From: an uncultured Peptococcaceae bacterium
Lineage (GTDB): Bacteria > Bacillota > Peptococcia > Peptococcales > Peptococcaceae
NCBI GenBank assembly: GCA_902496505.1
Contig: CABVBB010000100.1
Coordinates: 1-7,246, forward strand
Length of the DNA stretch: 7,246 nucleotides
Direction: 5' to 3'
This document shows positions 1 to 5,582 of the stretch, piece by piece (the stretch's first letter is position 1; every line of letters begins with the position of its first letter). A model generated the notes under the pieces. It did not search any database. It saw nothing but the letters and a program-made list of their open reading frames with translations, and was not told the DNA's origin. The position numbers were made by a program, and so were the translations under genes.

Positions 1-42
1 GACAATCTTATTTTATCTGCCATAGATAAGGAGGATCTTGTA

Positions 43-1668
43 GTGGATGATAAACAGGCCATTGGCGGTCAGATGCTGATGCAGATGATTTTGGCCGCTG
101 TGGATAAGCTTAATGCAGAAAAGGGAAGTATCGATAGTTTGAATGTTTTTCCGGTCCCTGATGGGGATACGGGCACGAATATGTCACTGACGCTCAATTC
201 AGCTGGTCGGTTTATAGGTAAGCTGGCAGAAGAGCAAGTGAGCGTTTCCGAAGTGGCAAAGCAGATGGCTCATGGCGCACTGATGGGTGCCAGAGGTAAT
301 TCAGGCGTTATTCTATCCCAGATCTTGGGCGGTTTTGCTGCGGCGCTGACAGATAAAGAGACAGTGGACAGCGCTAGTCTGGCAGCAGGTTTTGCCGGCG
401 GTGTGGAGTCAGCGTACAAAGCTGTTGCTAAGCCTATGGAGGGGACCATCCTGACCGTCGCCAGAGAAGCCAGCGCCTATCTGACAGAACAGCTGACGGC
501 AGAGACGACGCTGGAAGAATGTCTGCGTCTCTATCTGGAGGAGGGCTACCGCAGCTTGGCCAGAACGCCGGAGATACTGCCGGTGCTCAAGCAGGCGGGG
601 GTAGTCGATGCCGGCGCCAAAGGGCTCTTGGTCATCGTAGAAGGCATGCTTTCTGCTCTCTTAGGTGAAGCCGTCGCTGCGCCGCGCATCGAAGAAAAGG
701 TCGTGGAACCTATGGTGGATGACCACTTTTTTGTCGATCCTGACAGTATCCAATTCCAATATTGCACGGAACTGATCATCAAGAACAAACCAGGTCTGAC
801 TGTTGATATCGATCAGACCAAGCAGTATTTAGAGCAGCTGGGCGACAGCCTATTGGTTGTAGGGACGGGTGAAGTCACCAAGATCCATGTGCATACCAAC
901 CATCCTGGACAGGTCTTGGAGCACGGTTTGACCTTGGGCGATCTCAATGATGTCAAGATCGAGAATATGAAAGCACAAACGCAGCGTAATTTTGCTCAGA
1001 TGCCGGAAAAAGAGATCGCAGTGATCGCAGTCAGTGCCGGCGAAGGGTTGAACGAGATCTTTAAGAGCATGGGCGTTGACATGATCATTTCCGGCGGGCA
1101 GACGATGAATCCCAGCACAGAAGAATTTTTGGAAGCGATCAACAAAGTGCACGCCAAAAATGTCATTCTTTTGCCGAACAATAAAAATATCATCCTGACA
1201 GCAGAGCAAGCGGGCAAAGTTGAAGAACACAGCCAGGTCTATGTCGTACCGACCCGGACGATCCCGCAAGGCATTGCAGCGCTGATGGAATACAATATCG
1301 AATTGACGGCTCAGGAAAATGCCGACAGAATGTCCGAAGCCACCTCCGCTGTCATCTCTGGTGAGATAACCCACGCTGTTCGTGACACCTCGATCGGTGA
1401 GACAGAGATCAAAGAAGGACAGCTTTTGGGGATTGTCGACGGCAAGATCGCCGCAGTCGGCGACGAAATGAATGCCTTAGTCAAAGATACCTTACAGGCG
1501 ATGCAGGCAGCTGATTATGAATTGGTCACGCTCTATTATGGTGAGGATATCAAGGCGCAGGAAGCAGAAGATCTGCTGAGCGACTTAGAAGAACAGTATC
1601 CTGACTTGGATTTCGAGCTGCACGACGGTGCACAGAGCGTATATTTCTATCTGATCTCAGTTGAATAA
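43..1668 (+). CDS. fakA: Fatty acid kinase subunit FakA (YloV / DAK2 family)
   Basis: This is the ATP-using subunit of fatty acid kinase. In the known family it phosphorylates fatty acids held by a FakB (DegV) partner, giving acyl-phosphate for phospholipid synthesis, and acts in the cytosol. The 541-residue product is full length for the family. An N-terminal DhaL/DAK2 kinase domain (about 1-205) carries the nucleotide and magnesium motif DGDTGTN at 40-46 and GARGNSG at 82-88. The middle domain has C241, H282 and H284, matching the zinc site described for Staphylococcus FakA. The C-terminal part (about 320-541) fits the FakB-contacting domain. The start is GTG at 43, eight bases after AAGGAGG (28-34); the frame stays open to the window edge, so a longer N-terminus cannot be fully excluded. 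It is followed 31 bases later by a degV gene, which suggests an operon. The promoter lies outside the window. Confidence 0.95.
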   Translation: MDDKQAIGGQMLMQMILAAVDKLNAEKGSIDSLNVFPVPDGDTGTNMSLTLNSAGRFIGKLAEEQVSVSEVAKQMAHGALMGARGNSGVILSQILGGFAAALTDKETVDSASLAAGFAGGVESAYKAVAKPMEGTILTVAREASAYLTEQLTAETTLEECLRLYLEEGYRSLARTPEILPVLKQAGVVDAGAKGLLVIVEGMLSALLGEAVAAPRIEEKVVEPMVDDHFFVDPDSIQFQYCTELIIKNKPGLTVDIDQTKQYLEQLGDSLLVVGTGEVTKIHVHTNHPGQVLEHGLTLGDLNDVKIENMKAQTQRNFAQMPEKEIAVIAVSAGEGLNEIFKSMGVDMIISGGQTMNPSTEEFLEAINKVHAKNVILLPNNKNIILTAEQAGKVEEHSQVYVVPTRTIPQGIAALMEYNIELTAQENADRMSEATSAVISGEITHAVRDTSIGETEIKEGQLLGIVDGKIAAVGDEMNALVKDTLQAMQAADYELVTLYYGEDIKAQEAEDLLSDLEEQYPDLDFELHDGAQSVYFYLISVE

Positions 1669-1699
1669 CGGCGATCAATAAAAGGACGAGGAGGACTTC

Positions 1700-2557
1700 A
1701 TGACGAACATTCGTATATTGACAGACAGTACGGCTGATCTGCCTCAGGAGATCGTTGAACAATATCAGATCACGGTCATTCCTCTGACAGTCTTGATTGA
1801 GGGCAAACCCTATTTGGATAGGGTCGATATCACCAATGAGGAATATTATGCAACACTGCGGAAAGTGGATGATCTGCCCACGACATCCCAGCCTTCTCCC
1901 GCAGTCTTTGCTGAAGCTTATGAAAAACTGGCGCAGGAAGGCGCCGAAGAGATCATCTCTCTCCACCTTTCCAGTGACCTCAGCGGCACGGTGCAGGGTG
2001 CTGGTCTGGCTGCCAAAATGGTAGAAGACAAAGTCAGAGTGACCGTTATCGACAGCCGCTCTGCAACGATGGGGCTGGGTCTGGTCGTTTATACAGCGGC
2101 CAAGGCTGCGGCTGAGGGTAAAACGATCGAAGAAGTAACAGAGCTGCTCCAAACATGCGTACAAAATTTGGATCTGTTCTTTTTGATCGATTCCCTGGAC
2201 AATCTGCAAAAAGGCGGCCGCATCGGCAAAGCAGGCTTTTTGGTCGGTTCGCTGCTCAATATCAAACCCATACTGCGTCTCAAAGATGGCGTTATCCATG
2301 CTTACGAAAAAGTGCGAGGCAACAAAGAAAATAAGGCCATGGATCGCCTGATAGACGATTTCTGCAACAAGATCGATATGAATAAGCCTGTCTATTGCGC
2401 AGCCGGGTATTGTGACAATAAAGAACTGGCCGAGTATATGGTCGCCAAAATGCAGGAGCGCCATCCGCAGCTTGATGTAGTATTCATGCAGATCGGCTGT
2501 GTAGTTGCTACCCATATCGGTATGGGCGCCGTAGGGATTGCTTTTTATCAGCTCTGA
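1700..2557 (+). CDS. fakB: DegV family fatty-acid-binding protein (FakB-like)
   Basis: DegV proteins bind one fatty acid in a deep pocket and present its carboxylate to FakA for phosphorylation. The 285-residue length is typical. Family signatures are TDSTADLP at 8-15, TTSQPSP at 61-67, the HLSSDLSGT segment at 89-97, DSR-SATMGLG around 118-127, QKGGRIG at 170-176 and GSLLNIKP at 183-190. THIGMGAVG begins at 271, with H272 at the place of the carboxylate-binding histidine known from FakB. Thr/Ser residues near 61-63 and 91-92 fit the other carboxylate ligands. The ATG at 1700 follows GAGGAGG (1688-1694). It lies directly behind fakA and is probably cotranscribed, which makes a FakB role more likely than for an isolated degV. 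Acyl-chain preference cannot be judged from sequence. Family assignment is very sure; the fakB symbol is inferred from family and context. Confidence 0.93.
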   Translation: MTNIRILTDSTADLPQEIVEQYQITVIPLTVLIEGKPYLDRVDITNEEYYATLRKVDDLPTTSQPSPAVFAEAYEKLAQEGAEEIISLHLSSDLSGTVQGAGLAAKMVEDKVRVTVIDSRSATMGLGLVVYTAAKAAAEGKTIEEVTELLQTCVQNLDLFFLIDSLDNLQKGGRIGKAGFLVGSLLNIKPILRLKDGVIHAYEKVRGNKENKAMDRLIDDFCNKIDMNKPVYCAAGYCDNKELAEYMVAKMQERHPQLDVVFMQIGCVVATHIGMGAVGIAFYQL

Positions 2558-2606
2558 TTTTTAGCCGGCCTCAGTCGTTAAAATACGGCCGAGGCCAGGC
2601 GAAAAA
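2558..2606. repeat. Long imperfect hairpin after degV
   Basis: This inverted repeat starts at the base after the degV stop. The core is a 12-bp stem (2567-2578 with 2585-2596) with one A/C mismatch, one T-G wobble and a TAAAAT loop. It extends outward as GCC/GGC (2564-2566 with 2598-2600) past a bulged A, then TTTTT/AAAAA (2558-2562 with 2602-2606). The T tract is on the 5' side and A's follow the stem on either strand, so it lacks the U tract of a normal intrinsic terminator. It may still end the fakA-degV transcript or protect its 3' end; the function is unproven. Confidence 0.6.
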
Positions 2607-2634
2607 TAAATTTGGCAAAAAATCGAAAATGTAC

Positions 2635-2663
2635 TTTACAAATCAGCATATATATCTTATAAT
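2635..2663 (+). promoter_or_regulatory. Promoter of tRNA-Leu
   Basis: The -35 is TTTACA (2635-2640) and the -10 a perfect TATAAT (2658-2663), with a 17-base spacer. The -10 ends 18 bases before the mature tRNA 5' end, so the primary transcript needs only a short 5' trim. The motif ACTTTACAAA around the -35 recurs in the tRNA-Arg promoter of this window. Confidence 0.85.
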
Positions 2664-2681
2664 ATCAAAGTAACATTTCGA

Positions 2682-2763
2682 GCGGTCGTGGCGGAATTGG
2701 CATACGCGCACGTTTGAGGGGCGTGTCCAGCAATGGGTACGGGTTCAAGTCCCGTCGACCGCA
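2682..2763 (+). tRNA. tRNA-Leu (anticodon GAG)
   Basis: The gene forms a complete class II cloverleaf. The acceptor stem GCGGTCG (2682-2688) pairs perfectly with CGACCGC (2756-2762), with discriminator A2763. The anticodon stem CACGT/GCGTG encloses the loop TTGAGGG, giving anticodon GAG at 2716-2718, which reads CUC and CUU. The 13-base variable arm (2726-2738) forms its own CCA/TGG stem, as expected for leucine tRNAs. The T arm is ACGGG-TTCAAGT-CCCGT (2739-2755). CCA is not encoded and must be added after transcription. It is a single-gene unit with its own promoter and terminator. Confidence 0.96.
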
Positions 2764-2770
2764 TCCCTAG

Positions 2771-2802
2771 AGTCCAGTCTATGACTGGACTTTTTCTTTT
2801 TT
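2771..2802 (+). terminator. Intrinsic terminator of tRNA-Leu
   Basis: A perfect 9-bp stem, AGTCCAGTC (2771-2779) with GACTGGACT (2783-2791), has a three-base loop and is followed by T5-C-T6. It begins seven bases after the tRNA 3' end. Confidence 0.93.
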
Positions 2803-2862
2803 CTAGGTAAATACAAGATTTTCTTCTGCTTGTTGAAACGGTTTAACTGTCCATGCTGCTTT

Positions 2863-2896
2863 GTTGAAAGCGCATGTCTTGCAGCAGCTTTTCAAC
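2863..2896. repeat. Inverted repeat in the gap before the yjdF leader
   Basis: GTTGAAAGC (2863-2871) pairs with GCTTTTCAAC (2887-2896) across one bulged T and a 15-base loop. An overlapping alternative pairs GCTGCT (2855-2860) with AGCAGC. No T tract follows, so it is not a terminator. No protein gene is visible between 2803 and 3038, and I could not identify a convincing promoter for yjdF there, so the transcription start and the role of this repeat remain open. Confidence 0.35.
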
Positions 2897-2900
2897 GAGC

Positions 2901-3038
2901 AGGGCAAATAAAATCCCATAGCTTTACGCAGAGATAAAAACACGGCTCAGTTGGTAGTCTGGGCGCGGTTTGACCGTCAGTAACCTGCCTCCTTTGGTTG
3001 TCCCTTCTCTGTGGTCGTATCAAAAGGAGGCATTTTTG
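2901..3038 (+). promoter_or_regulatory. yjdF-class riboswitch leader with sequestered Shine-Dalgarno
   Basis: This non-coding leader precedes yjdF. Visible elements are a hairpin GCTCAG/CTGGGC (2945-2950 with 2959-2964, loop TTGGTAGT), a hairpin CGGT/ACCG (2966-2969 with 2973-2976), and an expression stem in which 2986-2995 pairs without mismatch to 3023-3032. That 10-bp stem buries the whole AAAGGAGG ribosome site of yjdF. AACC (2982-2985) can pair instead with GGTT at 2996-2999 or at 2967-2970, giving possible alternative folds. The known yjdF RNA class lies upstream of this gene family and responds to azaaromatic compounds by translational control. The assignment rests on gene context plus the seen fold; the 5' boundary is approximate. 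Confidence 0.75.
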
Positions 3039-3455
3039 ATGAAAGAAACAAGTTTGAGTTTGACCGTGTATTTTGAAGAGCCTTTTTGGCGGGGACTGTA
3101 TGAGCGCCGGACAGGAGAGCTGTATGAAGTGTGCAAGGTGACCTATGGTGCTGAACCGAAGGATCAGCTGCTTTACGAGGCTATCCTGCGCGGCAAGGAG
3201 AGGCTGGACTTTGCGCCAGCCTTACCAGCTGTGAAGGATAAGCTTGGCACAAATCCCAAGCGGCGTCAGCGGCAGATCGCTAAGACATTGCAGCAGCCGG
3301 CGGCCAGCACCAAAGCGCAGGCAGCTCTCAAAAAGCAACAGGAACAGCAGATCAAGGACCGCCAACAGCAAAAGCGGCAGCGCAGAGAAGCAGAGCAGGA
3401 AAAACGATTCGCGCTGCGTCAAGCCAAACGCCAAGCCCGCCATAAAGGGCGTTAA
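3039..3455 (+). CDS. yjdF: YjdF family protein (DUF2992)
   Basis: This is a 138-residue soluble protein of the YjdF family, whose biochemical role is not established. The riboswitch link suggests a part in handling or resisting azaaromatic compounds. The N-terminal part (about 6-60) has the family pattern: LTVYFEEPFW (8-17), the VCKVTYGAEPKD segment (31-42) and a YEAIL block. A conserved NPKRRQRQ stretch (72-79) follows. The tail (about 93-138) is rich in Lys, Arg and Gln, ends in RHKGR, and is predicted helical or coiled coil, which would suit RNA or ribosome contact. The ATG at 3039 was chosen because it sits eight bases after GGAGG (3026-3030) and matches the family N-terminus. The frame is open upstream to 2970, but that stretch belongs to the leader. 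There is no signal peptide or membrane segment. Confidence 0.9.
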   Translation: MKETSLSLTVYFEEPFWRGLYERRTGELYEVCKVTYGAEPKDQLLYEAILRGKERLDFAPALPAVKDKLGTNPKRRQRQIAKTLQQPAASTKAQAALKKQQEQQIKDRQQQKRQRREAEQEKRFALRQAKRQARHKGR

Positions 3456-3475
3456 AAGATCACGCATCAAAAATG

Positions 3476-3528
3476 AAAAAAGCGCAGGCGATCCCTGGAG
3501 ATATTCTCCCGGATCACCTGCACTTTTT
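3476..3528 (+). terminator. Large hairpin terminator after yjdF
   Basis: Three stacked stems, GCAGG/CCTGC (3484-3488 with 3517-3521), GATCC/GGATC (3490-3494 with 3511-3515) and GGAGA/TCTCC (3497-3501 with 3505-3509), are separated by small mismatches. A5-6 flanks the left side and T5 (3524-3528) the right. It can work in both directions. It ends where the -35 of the next promoter begins, so the two units are packed without a gap. Confidence 0.85.
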
Positions 3529-3556
3529 GTACGTGGTGCAAATCTTATGTTATACT
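3527..3556 (+). promoter_or_regulatory. Extended -10 promoter of the unknown anchored protein gene
   Basis: TTGTAC (3527-3532) and TATACT (3551-3556) are 18 bases apart. TGT directly before the -10 (3548-3550) makes an extended TGn -10. Transcription would start near 3563, about 30 bases before the ATG at 3595. Confidence 0.7.
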
Positions 3557-3594
3557 AGAAAGTGAAAAATGAAAGAAACAGAGGGGGAAGAGGG

Positions 3595-4566
3595 ATGCCA
3601 AAAACAACAATAGGTATTTTGACTGCAGTGCTATTGTTGGGTGTAGTAGTAAGTGTTTTAAAGCCTGCAGAGATACCGGTATATGTGACACGTATGGATG
3701 ACCTAGCGGAGTATGAAAATGATCGGCTGGATCATCCAAAGCTTTATGAAGTATACGGGAGGGAATGCGGCTTCTATCAGGAGGAAGGGCTATATGTGAC
3801 TAAGGCTGACGCGGATGCTAAGCGGACGGATCCTATTATCCAACGGGCATTGCAGCAGGCGAAAGTCTATCAGGAGCATGGCTGCGCGATAGAAGCGATC
3901 GACATCGTTCTGCCGAGCCAAAAACAGCCTGCTGAGGGAAAGGAATGTACAGAAAATTATTATTTGGACAATGGTGTGTATTGGGGATCTGAGAGCGGAC
4001 AGGATTTCCGCTATTTTTATATCACCTTTGTTTTAACGCCTATTGAACACGATCTATTGGCAGAAGTGGATGCAGAGCATTGGAGCGAACTCTTGCCCAA
4101 AAATATCGTCTATCGGTTCAAAGAGCAAACCACCGCAGGAGAAAAGGATATCAGCCATAGGGCTTTAGCAGTGGCAGATATTTGGGGACAGGATAAGCAA
4201 GCAGCTCAAGCACAAATAGGTGACCAGGACGAATTGAGGATCACAGGCACACTCTATCTGAAAACGAAGCAGATCGTGTTGGAGGATACCTTGGACAAAT
4301 GTAAAGATCATACCTATTGTCCGTGGGGAGCAATTTCAGAAGTGCAGGGAGAACAAAAGGCGGACATCATGTGCTCACGAATCGAAACAGGTATACCACA
4401 TAAATATGATATCCAAGCCTTTAATCAGGCGTTTTCCGTTAGACGATTTGCAGAAGGGCACAATAATGTGGAGGAAGTATTTGCTCTGACAGCGCAGTAT
4501 TATCAGCAGCCGGGCAAGCTGGAATATAAGGCCTTATTGGTGCCTGAGAGCATAGAGCTTCGATAA
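3595..4566 (+). CDS. Unrecognised N-terminally anchored extracytoplasmic protein
   Basis: I do not recognise a family for this 323-residue protein. The N-terminus is short and basic (MPKTT), followed by one hydrophobic segment at about 6-22 with no clear signal peptidase site and no lipobox cysteine, so it is probably a membrane anchor with the rest outside the membrane. The remainder is soluble and rich in acidic and aromatic residues, with six cysteines at 58, 97, 118, 236, 242 and 260. All lie after the anchor and could form disulfides. The strand-like block FRYFYITFVLTP (138-149) and the CKDHTYCPWG region (236-245) stand out. ATG 3595 was chosen because AGGGGG (3582-3587) lies seven bases upstream. 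An in-frame GTG at 3562 would add eleven residues but falls at the expected transcription start. It is a single-gene unit, convergent with lexA. Confidence 0.8.
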   Translation: MPKTTIGILTAVLLLGVVVSVLKPAEIPVYVTRMDDLAEYENDRLDHPKLYEVYGRECGFYQEEGLYVTKADADAKRTDPIIQRALQQAKVYQEHGCAIEAIDIVLPSQKQPAEGKECTENYYLDNGVYWGSESGQDFRYFYITFVLTPIEHDLLAEVDAEHWSELLPKNIVYRFKEQTTAGEKDISHRALAVADIWGQDKQAAQAQIGDQDELRITGTLYLKTKQIVLEDTLDKCKDHTYCPWGAISEVQGEQKADIMCSRIETGIPHKYDIQAFNQAFSVRRFAEGHNNVEEVFALTAQYYQQPGKLEYKALLVPESIELR

Positions 4567-4588
4567 GTTGGCGGCAGGACAAACAAAG

Positions 4589-4660
4589 CAGCAAAAAAAA
4601 CACCTGACAAAATAGCCAGCAGTCCTTGAACTCCAAACTATTAATCAGGTGTTTTTGCTG
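4589..4660. terminator. Bidirectional long-loop terminator between the unknown gene and lexA
   Basis: CACCTGA (4601-4607) pairs with TCAGGTG (4645-4651). The stem continues outward through an A-run/T-run and CAGC/GCTG (4589-4592 with 4657-4660). The 37-base interior has a small inner stem AATAG/CTATT (4611-4615 with 4638-4642). A tracts on the left and T tracts on the right serve both strands, fitting a shared terminator for the convergent genes. The loop is unusually large. Confidence 0.7.
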
Positions 4661-4681
4661 AATAGGAATATATTCGATCCA

Positions 4682-4698
4682 GCATAGTGTCTCTATGC
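4682..4698. repeat. Short hairpin downstream of lexA
   Basis: GCATAG (4682-4687) pairs with CTATGC (4693-4698) around a five-base loop. It lies about 25 bases past the lexA stop on the lexA transcript and has no U tract, so it is at most a 3' stabilising structure. Confidence 0.35.
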
Positions 4699-4722
4699 GC
4701 TCAATAAATAGGTATGGTCGAT

Positions 4723-5376
4723 TTAAAAGGTGCGGAATAAACCGATGACTTTACCTAAGATCTGCACGTCTGTAGCGTAGATGGGCTCCATGCTGTCATT
4801 TTCCGGCTGCAGACGAATGCGGCCTTTTTCCTTGTAGAACGTTTTGACAGTCGCTTCATCATCGATCAGGGCGACAACGATCTCGCCGTTAGCAGCGACC
4901 TGAGCAGGGGCTACGATGATCAAATCGCCGTCAAAAATGCCGACATTGATCATACTGTCGCCTTTGACTTTTAACAAGAAGGAATCATTGTGGCGAATGA
5001 TGCGCATCGGGAAAGGAATAGTATCCTCTACATTTTCTTCGGCTAAGATGGGTTGACCGGCAGCCACTTGACCAACTAACGGCAGGCTGACCATTTCTTC
5101 AAAGGTGTCATTTTCGGCTGACGGGGTGGTATAAAAATCTTCATCCCCGCTGCTGTCCTTGAGGATCATGATCGCTCTGGGTTTAGTAGGGTCGCGTTTG
5201 ATATAGCCTTTTTGTTCCAGCTGGGTGAGATGACTATGTACAGTGGAACTGGACTGCAGTCCGACCGCTTCACCGATCTCGCGTACAGATGGTGGATATC
5301 CTTTGATGCGGATCTGTTGGATGATAAAATCGAGTATAGCGATTTGGCGCTTGGTCAGCGCTTGACTTTTAGTCAT
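4723..5376 (-). CDS. lexA: SOS response repressor LexA
   Basis: LexA represses DNA-damage genes as a dimer. When RecA filaments form on single-stranded DNA it cleaves itself and the regulon is released. The 217-residue product has an N-terminal winged helix-turn-helix (about 1-70), with recognition-helix residues SSSTVHSHL at 42-50. A linker follows, then the S24 peptidase domain. The self-cleavage bond is A106-G107 in VGQVAAGQP, the catalytic serine is S141 in KGDSM, and the catalytic lysine is K178 in EATVKTF, so all functional residues are present. The start is ATG at 5376-5374, nine bases after GGAGA. Another ATG seven bases upstream is out of frame and too close to that ribosome site. 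Its own promoter overlaps a LexA box, so autorepression is expected. Confidence 0.98.
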   Translation of the reverse strand: MTKSQALTKRQIAILDFIIQQIRIKGYPPSVREIGEAVGLQSSSTVHSHLTQLEQKGYIKRDPTKPRAIMILKDSSGDEDFYTTPSAENDTFEEMVSLPLVGQVAAGQPILAEENVEDTIPFPMRIIRHNDSFLLKVKGDSMINVGIFDGDLIIVAPAQVAANGEIVVALIDDEATVKTFYKEKGRIRLQPENDSMEPIYATDVQILGKVIGLFRTF

Positions 5377-5433
5377 GGGTCATGCTCTCCTTTGGATTGG
5401 TCTGCGTATTGAAACTTTGCGTTCGTATTATTT

Positions 5434-5462
5434 ATTATACTCGATTTGGTTAAATATTGCAA
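5434..5462 (-). promoter_or_regulatory. lexA promoter
   Basis: Read on the - strand, -35 TTGCAA (5462-5457) and -10 TATAAT (5439-5434) are 17 bases apart. Transcription would start near 5427, about 50 bases before the lexA ATG. The -35 overlaps the LexA operator. Confidence 0.85.
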
Positions 5463-5473
5463 ACTAATGTTCG
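5460..5473 (-). promoter_or_regulatory. LexA box (SOS operator)
   Basis: On the - strand this reads CGAACATTAGTTTG, a close match to the Gram-positive LexA consensus CGAAC-N4-GTTCG with one changed base in the right half. It overlaps the lexA -35, so bound LexA would block its own promoter. It ends about 40 bases before the -35 of the divergent transporter gene and probably does not block that promoter directly. Confidence 0.88.
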
Positions 5474-5513
5474 CGAGAAAAACGTATTTTTTATAGGATA
5501 AAGAGAAGAAGTA

Positions 5514-5542
5514 TTTTCAGCCTGGTTGGTTAGGTGTATAAT
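5514..5542 (+). promoter_or_regulatory. Promoter of the EamA transporter gene
   Basis: TTTTCA (5514-5519) and a perfect TATAAT (5537-5542) are 17 bases apart, predicting a start near 5549 and a leader of about 34 bases. This excludes the in-frame GTG at 5526 as a start from this promoter. Confidence 0.72.
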
Positions 5543-5582
5543 GGGGTCACTTCAAATGGGCAGACAGAAAGTGGGGATGACA

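Noticed and set aside
1..42. End of an upstream gene, such as an Asp23-type protein often found next to fakA
   Set aside because: The two frames that close here give only 7-8 residues with no recognisable ending, so no upstream gene can be supported.
850..1374. 174-codon open frame on the - strand inside fakA
   Set aside because: It is antisense shadow coding with no motif or ribosome site, wholly inside a conserved gene.
1705..1716. CGAACATTCGTA at the start of degV as a LexA box
   Set aside because: Only the left half-site matches; the right half lacks GTTY, and it lies inside the coding sequence.
1550..2515. Long 321-codon open frame on the - strand across the end of fakA and most of degV
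   Set aside because: It lies antisense to two clear family members, has no recognisable domain or ribosome site, and is explained by codon bias of the + strand genes.
2944..2957. tRNA D-arm-like sequence GGCTCAGTTGGTAG suggesting a tRNA remnant
   Set aside because: No acceptor, anticodon or T arm follows at the right spacing. The segment fits a hairpin of the yjdF leader instead.
2970..3038. Longer start for yjdF from the GTG at 2968-2972
   Set aside because: The added residues are the translated riboswitch leader, with no ribosome site, and the family N-terminus begins at ATG 3039.
3244..3558. 104-codon + strand frame overlapping the end of yjdF
   Set aside because: It is out of frame with yjdF, runs through the terminator hairpin and the next promoter, and has no ribosome site.
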